Source: Saccoglossus kowalevskii (lineage: Eukaryota > Hemichordata > Enteropneusta > Harrimaniidae). From it: a DNA stretch of 64,000 bases. The notes under the pieces were generated by a model, which ran no database searches, was not told the DNA's origin, and saw nothing but the letters and a program-made list of their open reading frames with translations. Position numbers and translations under genes: made by a program. This document shows, one piece after another, positions 50,453 through 61,187 of this stretch. Location of the stretch: the NCBI RefSeq assembly GCF_000003605.2, contig NW_003143650.1, positions 28,770-92,769 on the forward strand, read 5' to 3'. How positions within the stretch are numbered: the stretch's first letter is position 1; every line of letters begins with the position of its first letter.

Positions 50453-50758
50453 GCTCCGTTGTGTCTGTCTGTATCTCTGTCCACGTATGTGTCCGATACG
50501 CCGGCTACAACCAGTCTACGCATTGTTTAGCTCCGGTGTGTCTGTCTGTATCTCTGTCCACGTATGTGTCCGATACGCCGACTACAACTAATCTACGCAT
50601 GTTTAGCTCCGGTGTGTCTGTCTGTATCTCTGTCCACGTATGTGTCTGATACGCCGACTACAGCAGTCTACGCATGTTTTACTTCCGATGTGTATGTCTG
50701 TATCTCTGTCCGCGTATGTGTTCCGATACGCCGACTACAACCAGTCTACGCATGTTTA
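50453..50758 (+). repeat. Run of four decayed units
   Basis: 50453-50529 has gctccgttg, gccggc and cattgttta (77 bp). 50530 has caactaatc. 50606 has gtctga, ctacagcag and catgtttta, whose gain and loss cancel at 76 bp. 50682-50758 has cttccgatgtgtatg and gtgttccga (77 bp). This is the most degraded stretch of the array. Confidence 0.85.
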
Positions 50759-51138
50759 GCTCCGGTGTGTCTGTCTGTATCTCTGTCCGCGTATGTGTCC
50801 GATACGCCGACTACAACCAGTCTACGCATGTTTAGCTCCGGTGTGTCTGTCTGTATCTCTGTCCACGTATGTGTCCGATACACCGACTACAACCAGTCTA
50901 CGCATGTTTAGCTCCGGTGTGTCTGTCTGTATCTCTGTCCGCGTTTGTGTCCGATACGCCGACTACAACCAGTCTACGCATGTTTAGCTCCGGTGTGTCT
51001 GTCTGTATCTCTGTCCGCGTATGTGTCCGATACGCCGACTACAACCAGTCTACGCATGTTTAGCTCCGGTGTGTCTGTCTGTATCTCTGTCCGCGTATGT
51101 GTTCGATACGCCGACTACAACCAGTCTATGCATGTTTA

Positions 51139-51188
51139 GCTCCGGTGTGTCTGTCATACGCCGACTACAACCAGTCTACGCATGTTTA
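51139..51188 (+). repeat. 50-bp short unit 22
   Basis: Preceded by a gtgttcg unit with a private tatgcat; follower 51189 has gatatgctg. Confidence 0.97.
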
Positions 51189-52252
51189 GCTCCGGTGTGT
51201 CTGTCTGTATCTCTGTCCACGTATGTGTCCGATATGCTGACTACAACCAGTCTACGCATGTTTAGCTCCGGTGTGTCTGTCTGTATCTCTGTCCACGTAT
51301 GTGTCCGATACGCCGACTACAACCAGTCTACGCATGTTTAGCTCCGGTGTGTCTGTCTGCATCTCTGTCCACGTATGTGTCCGATACGCCGACTACAACC
51401 AGTCTACGCATGTTTAGCTCCGGTGTGTCTGTCTGTATCTCTGTCCACGTATGTGTCCGATACGCCAACTACAACCAGTCTACGCATGTTTAGCTCCGGT
51501 GTGTCTGTCTGTATCTCTGTCCACGTATGTGTCCGATACGCCAACTACAACCAGTCTACGCATGTTTAGCTCCGGTGTGTCTGTCTGTATCTCTGTCCGC
51601 GTATGTGTCCGATACGCCGACTACAACCAGTCTACGCATGTTTAGCTCCGGTGTGTCTGTCTGTATCTCTGTCCACGTATGTGTCCGATACGCCGACTAC
51701 AACCGGTCTATGCATGTTTAGCTCCGGTGTGTCTGTCTGTATCTCTGTCCACGTATGTGTCCGATTCGCTGACTACAACCAGTCTACGCATGTTTAGCTC
51801 CGGTGTGTCTGTCTGTATCTCTGTCCGCGTATGTGTCCGATACGCCGACTACAACCAGTCTACGCATGTTTAGCTCCGGTGTGTCTGTCTGTATCTCTGT
51901 CCACGTATGTGTCCGATACGCCGACTACAACCAGTCTACGCATGTTTAGCTCCAGTGTGTCTGTCTGTATCTCTGTCCATGTATGTGTCCGATACGCTGA
52001 CTACAACCAGTCTACGCATGTTTAGCTCCGGTGTGTCTGTCTGTATCTCTGTCCGCGTATGTGTCCGATACGCCGACTACAACCAGTCTACGCATGTTTA
52101 GCTCCAGTGTGTCTGTCTGTATCTCTGTCCACGTATGTGTCCGATACGCCGGCTACAACCAGTCTACGCATGTTTAGCTCCGGTGTGTCTGTCTGTATCT
52201 CTGTCCACGTATGTGTCCGATACGCCGACTACAACCAGTCTACGCATGTTTA

Positions 52253-52334
52253 GCTCCGGTGTGTCTGTCTGTATCTCTGTCCACGTACATGTATGTGTCC
52301 GATACGCCGACTACAACCAGTCTACGCATGTTTA
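52253..52334 (+). repeat. 82-bp unit (catgta type)
   Basis: cacgtacatgtatgtg, last unit of the 1576-bp block. Confidence 0.92.
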
Positions 52335-52411
52335 GCTCCGGTGTGTCTGTCTGTATCTCTGTCCACGTATGTGTCCGATACGCCGACTACAAACCAGTCT
52401 ACGCATGTTTA
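52335..52411 (+). repeat. 77-bp unit (extra A)
   Basis: ctacaaaccag, immediately after the 82-bp unit and just outside the duplicated block. Confidence 0.9.
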
Positions 52412-52487
52412 GCTCTGGTGTGTCTGTCTGTATCTCTGTCCGCGTATGTGTCCGATACGCCGACTACAACCAGTCTACGCATGTTTA

Positions 52488-52643
52488 GCTCCGAAGTGTA
52501 TGTCTGTATCTCTGTCCGCGTATGTGTCCGATACGCCGACTACAACCAGTCTACGCATGTTTCAGCTCCCGGGTGTGTCTGTCTGTATCTCTGTCCACGT
52601 ATGTGTCCGATACGCGGACTACAAACCAGTCTACACATGTTTA
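52488..52643 (+). repeat. Two decayed units (77 and 79 bp)
   Basis: 52488-52564 has gctccgaag and ends tgtttca. 52565-52643 has gctcccgggtgtg, gcggac, ctacaaaccag and tacacatg. Confidence 0.88.
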
Positions 52644-52947
52644 GCTCCGATGTGTCTGTCTGTATCTCTGTCCACGTATGTGTCCGATATGCCGACTACA
52701 ACCAGTCTACGCATGTTTAGCTCTGGTGTGTCTGTCTGTATCTCTGTCCGCATATGTGTCCGATACACCGACTACAACCAGTCTACGCATGTTTAGCTCC
52801 GGTGTGTCTGTCTGTATCTCTGTCCACGTATGTGTCCGATACGCCGACTACAACCAGTCTACGCATGTTTAGCTCCAGTGTGTCTGTCTGTATCTCTGTC
52901 CACGTATGTGTCCGATACGCCGACTACAACCAGTCTACGCATGTTTA

Positions 52948-53403
52948 GCTCCGGTGTGTCTGTCTGTATCTCTGTTCACGTATGTGTCCGATACGCTGAC
53001 TACAACCAGTCTACGCATGTTTAGCTCCGGTGTGTCTGTCTGTATCTCTGTCCACGTATGTGTCCGATACGCCGACTACAACCAGTCTACGCATGTTTAG
53101 CTCCGGTGTGTCTGTCTGTATCTCTGTTCACCTATGAGTCAGATACGCCGACTACAACCAGTCTACGCATGTTTAGCTCCGGTGTGTCTGTCTGTATCTC
53201 TGTCCACGTATGTGTCCGATACGCCGACTACAACCAGTCTACGCATGTTTAGCTCTGGTGTGTCTGTCTGTATCTCTGTCCGCGTATGTGTCCGATACGC
53301 CGACTACAACCAGTCTACGCATGTTTAGCTCCGAAGTGTATGTCTGTATCTCTGTCCGCGTATGTGTCCGATACGCCGACTACAACCAGTCTACGCATGT
53401 TCA
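52948..53403 (+). repeat. Eight-unit cassette, copy 3 (first six units)
   Basis: gttcacg/gctgac, consensus, gttcacctatgagtcag (53100), consensus, gctctgg/G31, gctccgaag/G31. After this a tcagctcc junction and a tacacatg unit replace the expected tatgcat unit. Confidence 0.85.
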
Positions 53404-54593
53404 GCTCCGGTGTGTCTGTCTGTATCTCTGTCCACGTATGTGTCCGATACGCCGACTACAACCAGTCTACACATGTTTAGCTCCGATGTGTCTGTCTGTA
53501 TCTCTGTCCACGTATGTGTCCGATATGCCGACTACAACCAGTCTACGCATGTTTAGCTCTGGTGTGTCTGTCTGTATCTCTGTCCGCATATGTGTCCGAT
53601 ACGCCGACTACAACCAGTCTACGCATGTTTAGCTCCGGTGTGTCTGTCTGTATCTCTGTCCACGTATGTGTCCGATACGCCGACTACAACCAGTCTACGC
53701 ATGTTTAGCTCCGGTGTGTCTGTCTGTATCTCTGTCCGCGTATGTGTCCGATACGCCGACTACAACCAGTCTACGCATGTTTAGCTCCGGTGTGTCTGTC
53801 TGTATCTCTGTCCACGTATGTGTCCGATACACCGACTACAACCAGTCTACGCATGTTTAGCTCCGGTGTGTCTGTCTGTATCTCTGTCCGCGTTTGTGTC
53901 CGATACGCCGACTACAACCAGTCTACGCATGTTTAGCTCCGGTGTGTCTGTCTGTATCTCTGTCCGCGTATGTGTCCGATACGCCGACTACAACCAGTCT
54001 ACGCATGTTTAGCTCCGGTGTGTCTGTCTGTATCTCTGTCCGCGTATGTGTTCGATACGCCGACTACAACCAGTCTACGCATGTTTAGCTCCGGTGTGTC
54101 TGTCATACGCCGACTACAACCAGTCTACGCATGTTTAGCTCCGGTGTGTCTGTCTGTATCTCTGTCCACGTATGTGTCCGATATGCTGACTACAACCAGT
54201 CTACGCATGTTTAGCTCCGGTGTGTCTGTCTGTATCTCTGTCCACGTATGTGTCCGATACGCCGACTACAACCAGTCTACGCATGTTTAGCTCCGGTGTG
54301 TCTGTCTGCATCTCTGTCCACGTATGTGTCCGATACGCCGACTACAACCAGTCTACGCATGTTTAGCTCCGGTGTGTCTGTCTGTATCTCTGTCCACGTA
54401 TGTGTCCGATACGCCAACTACAACCAGTCTACGCATGTTTAGCTCCGGTGTGTCTGTCTGTATCTCTGTCCACGTATGTGTCCGATACGCCAACTACAAC
54501 CAGTCTACGCATGTTTAGCTCCGGTGTGTCTGTCTGTATCTCTGTCCGCGTATGTGTCCGATACGCCGACTACAACCAGTCTACGCATGTTTA
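53404..54593 (+). repeat. 1646-bp-period tandem duplication, first copy
   Basis: Begins with a tacacatg unit, then gctccgatg-gatatg (53480), gctctgg-gcatatg (53556), A31, and the short-unit cassette up to G31 at 54518. The same order starts at 55050. The period of 1646 equals 21 full units plus one short unit. The shared order ends at 54594 versus 56240. Confidence 0.9.
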
Positions 54594-54745
54594 GCTCCGG
54601 TGTGTCTGTCTGTATCTCTGTCCACGTATGTGTCCGATACGCTGACTACAACCAGTCTACGCATGTTTAGCTCCAGTGTGTCTGTCTGTATCTCTGTCCA
54701 CCTATGAGTCAGATACGCCGACTACAACCAGTCTACGCATGTTTA
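53708..54745 (+). repeat. Short-unit cassette, copy 4
   Basis: Matches 44579-45616 through 14 units, ending with gctgac and the tatgagtcag unit (54670). Confidence 0.92.
54088..54137 (+). repeat. 50-bp short unit 23
   Basis: Follower 54138 has gatatgctg. Confidence 0.97.
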
Positions 54746-55049
54746 GCTCCGGTGTGTCTGTCTGTATCTCTGTCCACGTATGTGTCCGATACGCCGACTA
54801 CAACCAGTCTACGCATGTTTAGCTCCGGTGTGTCTGTCTGTATCTCTGTCCGCGTATGTGTCGGATACGCCGACTACAACCAGTCTACGCATGTTTAGCT
54901 CCGGTGTGTCTGTCTGTATCTCTGTCCACGTATGTGTCCGATACGCCGACTACAACCAGTCTACGCATGTTTAGCTCCGGTGTGTCTGTCTGTATCTCTG
55001 TCCACCTATGAGTCAGATACGCCGACTACAACCAGTCTACGCATGTTTA

Positions 55050-56239
55050 GCTCTGGTGTGTCTGTCTGTATCTCTGTCCACGTATGTGTCCGATACGCCG
55101 ACTACAACCAGTCTACACATGTTTAGCTCCGATGTGTCTGTCTGTATCTCTGTCCACGTATGTGTCCGATATGCCGACTACAACCAGTCTACGCATGTTT
55201 AGCTCTGGTGTGTCTGTCTGTATCTCTGTCCGCATATGTGTCCGATACGCCGACTACAACCAGTCTACGCATGTTTAGCTCCGGTGTGTCTGTCTGTATC
55301 TCTGTCCACGTATGTGTCCGATACGCCGACTACAACCAGTCTACGCATGTTTAGCTCCGGTGTGTCTGTCTGTATCTCTGTCCGCGTATGTGTCCGATAC
55401 GCCGACTACAACCAGTCTACGCATGTTTAGCTCCGGTGTGTCTGTCTGTATCTCTGTCCACGTATGTGTCCGATACACCGACTACAACCAGTCTACGCAT
55501 GTTTAGCTCCGGTGTGTCTGTCTGTATCTCTGTCTGCGTTTGTGTCCGATACGCCGACTACAACCAGTCTACGCATGTTTAGCTCCGGTGTGTCTGTCTG
55601 TATCTCTGTCCGCGTATGTGTCCGATACGCCGACTACAACCAGTCTACGCATGTTTAGCTCCGGTGTGTCTGTCTGTATCTCTGTCCGCGTATGTGTTCG
55701 ATACGCCGACTACAACCAGTCTACGCATGTTTAGCTCCGGTGTGTCTGTCATACGCCGACTACAACCAGTCTACGCATGTTTAGCTCCGGTGTGTCTGTC
55801 TGTATCTCTGTCCACGTATGTGTCCGATATGCTGACTACAACCAGTCTACGCATGTTTAGCTCCGGTGTGTCTGTCTGTATCTCTGTCCACGTATGTGTC
55901 CGATACGCCGACTACAACCAGTCTACGCATGTTTAGCTCCGGTGTGTCTGTCTGCATCTCTGTCCACGTATGTGTCCGATACGCCGACTACAACCAGTCT
56001 ACGCATGTTTAGCTCCGGTGTGTCTGTCTGTATCTCTGTCCACGTATGTGTCCGATACGCCAACTACAACCAGTCTACGCATGTTTAGCTCCGGTGTGTC
56101 TGTCTGTATCTCTGTCCACGTATGTGTCCGATACGCCAACTACAACCAGTCTACGCATGTTTAGCTCCGGTGTGTCTGTCTGTATCTCTGTCCGCGTATG
56201 TGTCCGATACGCCGACTACAACCAGTCTACGCATGTTTA
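55050..56239 (+). repeat. 1646-bp-period tandem duplication, second copy
   Basis: Partner of 53404-54593. Its first unit has a gctctgg head that the first copy lacks, and 55506 has gtctgcgtttg in place of gtccgcgtttg. Confidence 0.9.
55734..55783 (+). repeat. 50-bp short unit 24
   Basis: Follower 55784 has gatatgctg. It lies exactly 1646 bp from short unit 23. Confidence 0.97.
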
Positions 56240-56847
56240 GCTCCGGTGTGTCTGTCTGTATCTCTGTCCACGTATGTGTCCGATACGCCGACTACAACCG
56301 GTCTATGCATGTTTAGCTCCGGTGTGTCTGTCTGTATCTCTGTCCACATATGTGTCCGATTCGCTGACTACAACGAGTCTACGCATGTTTAGCTCCGGTG
56401 TGTCTGTCTGTATCTCTGTCCGCGTATGTGTCCGATATGCCGACTACAACCAGTCTACGCATGTTTAGCTCCGGTGTGTCTGTCTGTATCTCTGTCCACG
56501 TATGTGTCCGATACGCCGACTACAACCAGTCTACGCATGTTTAGCTCCAGTGTGTCTGTCTGTATCTCTGTCCACGTATGTGTCCTATACGCTGACTACA
56601 ACCAGTCTACGCATGTTTAGCTCCGGTGTGTCTGTCTGTATCTCTGTCCGCGTATGTGTCCGATACGCCGACTACAACCAGTCTACGCATGTTTAGCTCC
56701 AGTGTGTCTGTCTGTATCTCTGTCCACGTATGTGTCCGATACGCCGGCTACAACCAGTCTACGCATGTTTAGCTCCGGTGTGTCTGTCTGTATCTCTGTC
56801 CACGTATGTGTCCGATACGCCGACTACAACCAGTCTACGCATGTTTA

Positions 56848-56929
56848 GCTCCGGTGTGTCTGTCTGTATCTCTGTCCACGTACATGTATGTGTCCGATAC
56901 GCCGACTACAACCAGTCTACGCATGTTTA
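56848..56929 (+). repeat. 82-bp unit (catgta type)
   Basis: Counterpart of 52253. The follower has a gctctgg head and gatatgctg. Confidence 0.92.
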
Positions 56930-57613
56930 GCTCTGGTGTGTCTGTCTGTATCTCTGTCCACGTATGTGTCCGATATGCTGACTACAACCAGTCTACGCAT
57001 GTTTAGCTCCGGTGTGTCTGTCTGTATCTCTGTCCACGTATGTGTCCGATACGCCGACTACAACCAGTCTACGCATGTTTAGCTCCGGTGTGTCTGTCTG
57101 CATCTCTGTCCGCGTATGTGTCCGATACGCCGACTACAACCAGTCTACGCATGTTTAGCTCCGGTGTGTCTGTCTGTATCTCTGTCCGCGTATGTGTCCG
57201 ATATGCCAACTACAACCAGTCTACGCATGTTTAGCTCCGGTGTGTCTGTCTGTATCTCTGTCCACGTATGTGTCCGATACGCCGACTACAACCAGTCTAC
57301 GCATGTTTAGCTCCGGTGTGTCTGTCTGTATCTCTGTCCGCGTATGTGTCCGATATGCCGACTACAACCAGTCTACGCATGTTTAGCTCCGGTGTGTCTG
57401 TCTGTATCTCTGTCCGCGTATGTGTCCGATACGCCGACTACAACCAGTCTACGCATGTTTAGCTCCGGTGTGTCTGTCTGTATCTCTGTCCGCGTATGTG
57501 TCCGATACGCCGACTACAACCAGTCTACGCATGTTTAGCTCCGGTGTGTCTGTCTGTATCTCTGTCCGTGTATGTGTCCGATACGCCGACTACAACCAGT
57601 CTACGCATGTTTA

Positions 57614-57693
57614 GCTCTGGTGTGTGTGTCTGTCTGTATCTCTGTCTGCGTATGTGACCGATACACCGACTACAACCAGTCTACGCATGTTTA
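57614..57693 (+). repeat. 80-bp unit
   Basis: gctctggtgtgtgtgtctg, a four-base gain in the GT stretch, plus gtctgcg, gtgaccga and gatacaccg. It is the last indel unit before the regular right-hand part of the array. Confidence 0.9.
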
Positions 57694-58681
57694 GCTCCGG
57701 TGTGTCTGTCTGTATCTCTGTCCACGTATGTGTCCGATACGCCGACCTCAACCAGTCTACGCATGTTTAGCTCCGGTGTGTCTGTCTGTATCTCTGTCCA
57801 CGTATGTGTCCGATACGCCGACTACAACCAGTCTACGCATGTTTAGCTCCGGTGTGTCTGTCTGTATCTCTGTCCACGTATGTGTCCGATACGCCGACTA
57901 CAACCAGTCTACGCATGTTTAGCTCCGGTGTGTCTGTCTGTATCTCTGTCCGCGTATGTGTCCGATACGCCGACTACAACCAGTCTACGCATGTTTAGCT
58001 CCGGTGTGTCTGTCTGTATCTCTGTCCACGTATGTGTCCGATACGCCGACTACAACCAGTCTACGCATGTTTAGCTCCGGTGTGTCTGTCTGTATCTCTG
58101 TCCACGTATGTGTCCGATACGCCGACTACAACCGGTCTACGCATGTTTAGCTCCGGTGTGTCTGTCTGTATCTCTGTCCGCGTATGTGTCCGATACGCCG
58201 ACTACAACCAGTCTACGCATGTTTAGCTCCGGTGTGTCTGTCTGTATCTCTGTCCGCGTATGTGTCCGATACGCCGACTACAACCAGTCTACGCATGTTT
58301 AGCTCCGGTGTGTCTGTCTGTATCTCTGTCCGCGTATGTGTCCGATACGCCGACTACAACCAGTCTACGCATGTTTAGCTCCGGTGTGTCTGTCTGTATC
58401 TCTGTCCACGTATGTGTCCGATACGCCGACTACAACCAGTCTATGCATGTTTAGCTCCGGTGTGTCTGTCTGTATCTCTGTCCATGTATGTGTCCGATAC
58501 GCCGACTACAACCAGTCTACGCATGTTTAGCTCCGGTGTGTCTGTCTGTATCTCTGTCCGCGTATGTGTCCGATACGCCGACTACAACCAGTCTACGCAT
58601 GTTTAGCTCCGGTGTGTCTGTCTGTATCTCTGTCCGCGTATGTGTCCGATACGCCGACTACAACCAGTCTACGCATGTTTA

Positions 58682-58731
58682 GCTCCGGTGTGTCTGTCAT
58701 ACGCCGACTACAACCAGTCTACGCATGTTTA
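58682..58731 (+). repeat. 50-bp short unit 25
   Basis: Followed by gatatg without tatgcat (58732) and caacaag (58808). Confidence 0.97.
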
Positions 58732-59263
58732 GCTCCGGTGTGTCTGTCTGTATCTCTGTCCACGTATGTGTCCGATATGCCGACTACAACCAGTCTACGC
58801 ATGTTTAGCTCCGGTGTGTCTGTCTGTATCTCTGTCCACGTATGTGTCCGATACGCCGACTACAACAAGTCTACGCATGTTTAGCTCCGGTGTGTCTGTC
58901 TGTATCTCTGTCCACGTATGTGTCCGATACGCCGACTACAACCAGTCTACGCATGTTTAGCTCCGGTGTGTCTGTCTGTATCTCTGTCCACGTATGTGTC
59001 CGATACGCCGACTACAACCAGTCTACGCATGTTTAGCTCCGGTGTGTCTGTCTGTATCTCTGTCCATGTATGTGTCCGATACGCCGACTACAACCAGTCT
59101 ACGCATGTTTAGCTCCGGTGTGTCTGTCTGTATCTCTGTCCGCGTATGTGTCCGATACGCCGACTACAACCAGTCTACGCATGTTTAGCTCCGGTGTGTC
59201 TGTCTGTATCTCTGTCCGCGTATGTGTCCGATACGCCGACTACAACCAGTCTACGCATGTTTA

Positions 59264-59313
59264 GCTCTGGTGTGTCTGTCATACGCCGACTACAACCAGT
59301 CTACGCATGTTTA
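59264..59313 (+). repeat. 50-bp short unit 26
   Basis: Head is gctctgg. The follower has gatatg, unlike its counterpart at 31842. Confidence 0.97.
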
Positions 59314-59693
59314 GCTCCGGTGTGTCTGTCTGTATCTCTGTCCACGTATGTGTCCGATATGCCGACTACAACCAGTCTACGCATGTTTAGCTCCGGTGTG
59401 TCTGTCTGTATCTCTGTCTGCGTATGTGTCCGATATGCCGACTACAACCAGTCTACGCATGTTTAGCTCCGGTGTGTCTGTCTGTATCTCTGTCTGCGTA
59501 TGTGTCCGATACGCCGACTACAACCAGTCTACGCATGTTTAGCTCCGGTGTGTCTGTCTGTATCTCTGTCCACGTATGTGTCCGATACGCTGACTACAAC
59601 CAGTCTACGCATGTTTAGCTCCGGTGTGTCTGTCTGTATCTCTGTCCACGTATGTGTCCGATACGCCGACTACAACCAGTCAACGCATGTTTA

Positions 59694-60453
59694 GCTCCGG
59701 TGTGTCTGTATGTATCTCTGTCCACGTGTGTGTCCGATACGCCGACTACAACCAGTCTACGCATGTTTAGCTCCGGTGTGTCTGTCTGTATCTCTGTCCA
59801 CGTATGTGTCCGATACGCCGACTACAACCAGTCTACGCATGTTTAGCTCCGGTGTGTCTGTCTGTATCTCTGTCCGCGTATGTGTCCGATACGCCGACTA
59901 CAACCAGTCTACGCATGTTTAGCTCCGGTGTGTCTGTCTGTATCTCTGTCCGCGTATGTGTCCGATACGCCGACTACAACCAGTCTACGCATGTTTAGCT
60001 CCGGTGTGTCTGTCTGTATCTCTGTCCACGTATGTGTCCGATACGCCGACCTCAACCAGTCTACGCATGTTTAGCTCCGGTGTGTCTGTCTGTATCTCTG
60101 TCCACGTATGTGTCCGATACGCCGACTACAACCAGTCTACGCATGTTTAGCTCCGGTGTGTCTGTCTGTATCTCTGTCCACGTATGTGTCCGATACGCCG
60201 ACTACAACCAGTCTACGCATGTTTAGCTCCGGTGTGTCTGTCTGTATCTCTGTCCGCGTATGTGTCCGGTACGCCGACTACAACCAGTCTACGCATGTTT
60301 AGCTCCGGTGTGTCTGTCTGTATCTCTGTCCACGTATGTGTCCGACACGCCGACTACAACCAGTCTACGCATGTTTAGCTCCGGTGTGTCTGTCTGTATC
60401 TCTGTCCGCGTTTGTGTCCGATACGCCGACTACAACCAGTCTACGCATGTTTA
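59694..60453 (+). repeat. Second copy of the 25184-25943 cassette
   Basis: gtatgtatc/cacgtgtg, A31, G31, G31, gacctcaac (59998), A31, A31, G31 with ccggtacg, A31 with gacacg, gcgtttg (60378). Another CACGTG unit (60530) follows two units later. Confidence 0.88.
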
Positions 60454-61137
60454 GCTCCGGTGTGTCTGTCTGTATCTCTGTCCGCGTATGTGTCCGATAC
60501 GCCGACTACAACCAGTCTACGCATGTTTAGCTCCGGTGTGTCTGTATGTATCTCTGTCCACGTGTGTGTCCGATACGCCGACTACAACCAGTCTACGCAT
60601 GTTTAGCTCCGGTGTGTCTGTCTGTATCTCTGTCCACGTATGTGTCCGATACGCCGACTACAACCAGTCTACGCATGTTTAGCTCCAGTGTGTCTGTCTG
60701 TATCTCTGTCCACGTATGTGTCCGATACGCCGACTACAACCAGTCTACGCATGTTTAGCTCCGGTGTGTCTGTCTGTATCTCTGTCCGCGTATGTGTCCG
60801 ATACGCCGACTACAACCAGTCTACGCATGTTTAGCTCCGGTGTGTCTGTCTGTATCTCTGTCCACGTATGTGTCCGATACGCCGACTACAACCAGTCTAC
60901 ATATGTTTAGCTCCGGTGTGTCTGTCTGTATCTCTGTCCGCGTTTGTGTCCGATACGCCGACTACAACCAGTCTACGCATGTTTAGCTCCGGTGTGTCTG
61001 TCTGTATCTCTGTCCGCGTATGTGTCCGATACGCCGACTACAACCAGTCTACGCATGTTTAGCTCCGGTGTGTCTGTCTGTATCTCTGTCCGCGTATGTG
61101 TCCGATACGCCGACTACAACCAGTCTACGCATGTTTA

Positions 61138-61187
61138 GCTCCGGTGTGTCTGTCATACGCCGACTACAACCAGTCTACGCATGTTTA
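61138..61187 (+). repeat. 50-bp short unit 27
   Basis: Last short unit. Preceded by gcgtttg, G31, G31; followed by gatatg (61188). Confidence 0.97.

Larger units (their letters stand above)
50759..52334 (+). repeat. Short-unit cassette, copy 3; 1576-bp block duplicated at 55354-56929
   Basis: Twenty-one units with the same order at constant offset 4595: G31, gatacaccg, gcgtttg, G31, gtgttcg, short (51139), gatatgctg, A31, gtctgcatc, gccaac twice, G31, caaccgg-tatgcat (51645), gattcgctg (51721), G31, A31, gctccagtg-gctgac (51949), G31, gctccagtg-gccggc (52101), A31, 82-bp unit (52253). It is the longest duplicated block I can follow. Confidence 0.93.
55354..56929 (+). repeat. Short-unit cassette, copy 5; second copy of the 1576-bp block
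   Basis: Partner of 50759-52334 at offset 4595. Private changes: cacata and caacgag at 56316, gatatg at 56392, gtcctatacg at 56544. Confidence 0.93.
58682..59313 (+). repeat. Second copy of the 31260-31891 short-to-short block
   Basis: Short unit, gatatg, caacaag (58808), A31, A31, ccatgta (59036), G31, G31, short unit. Offset 27422. Confidence 0.88.

Noticed and set aside
52211-52720. 169-codon open frame
   Set aside because: Created by frame shifts in the 82-, 77- and 79-bp units of the decayed patch; same cyclic peptide.
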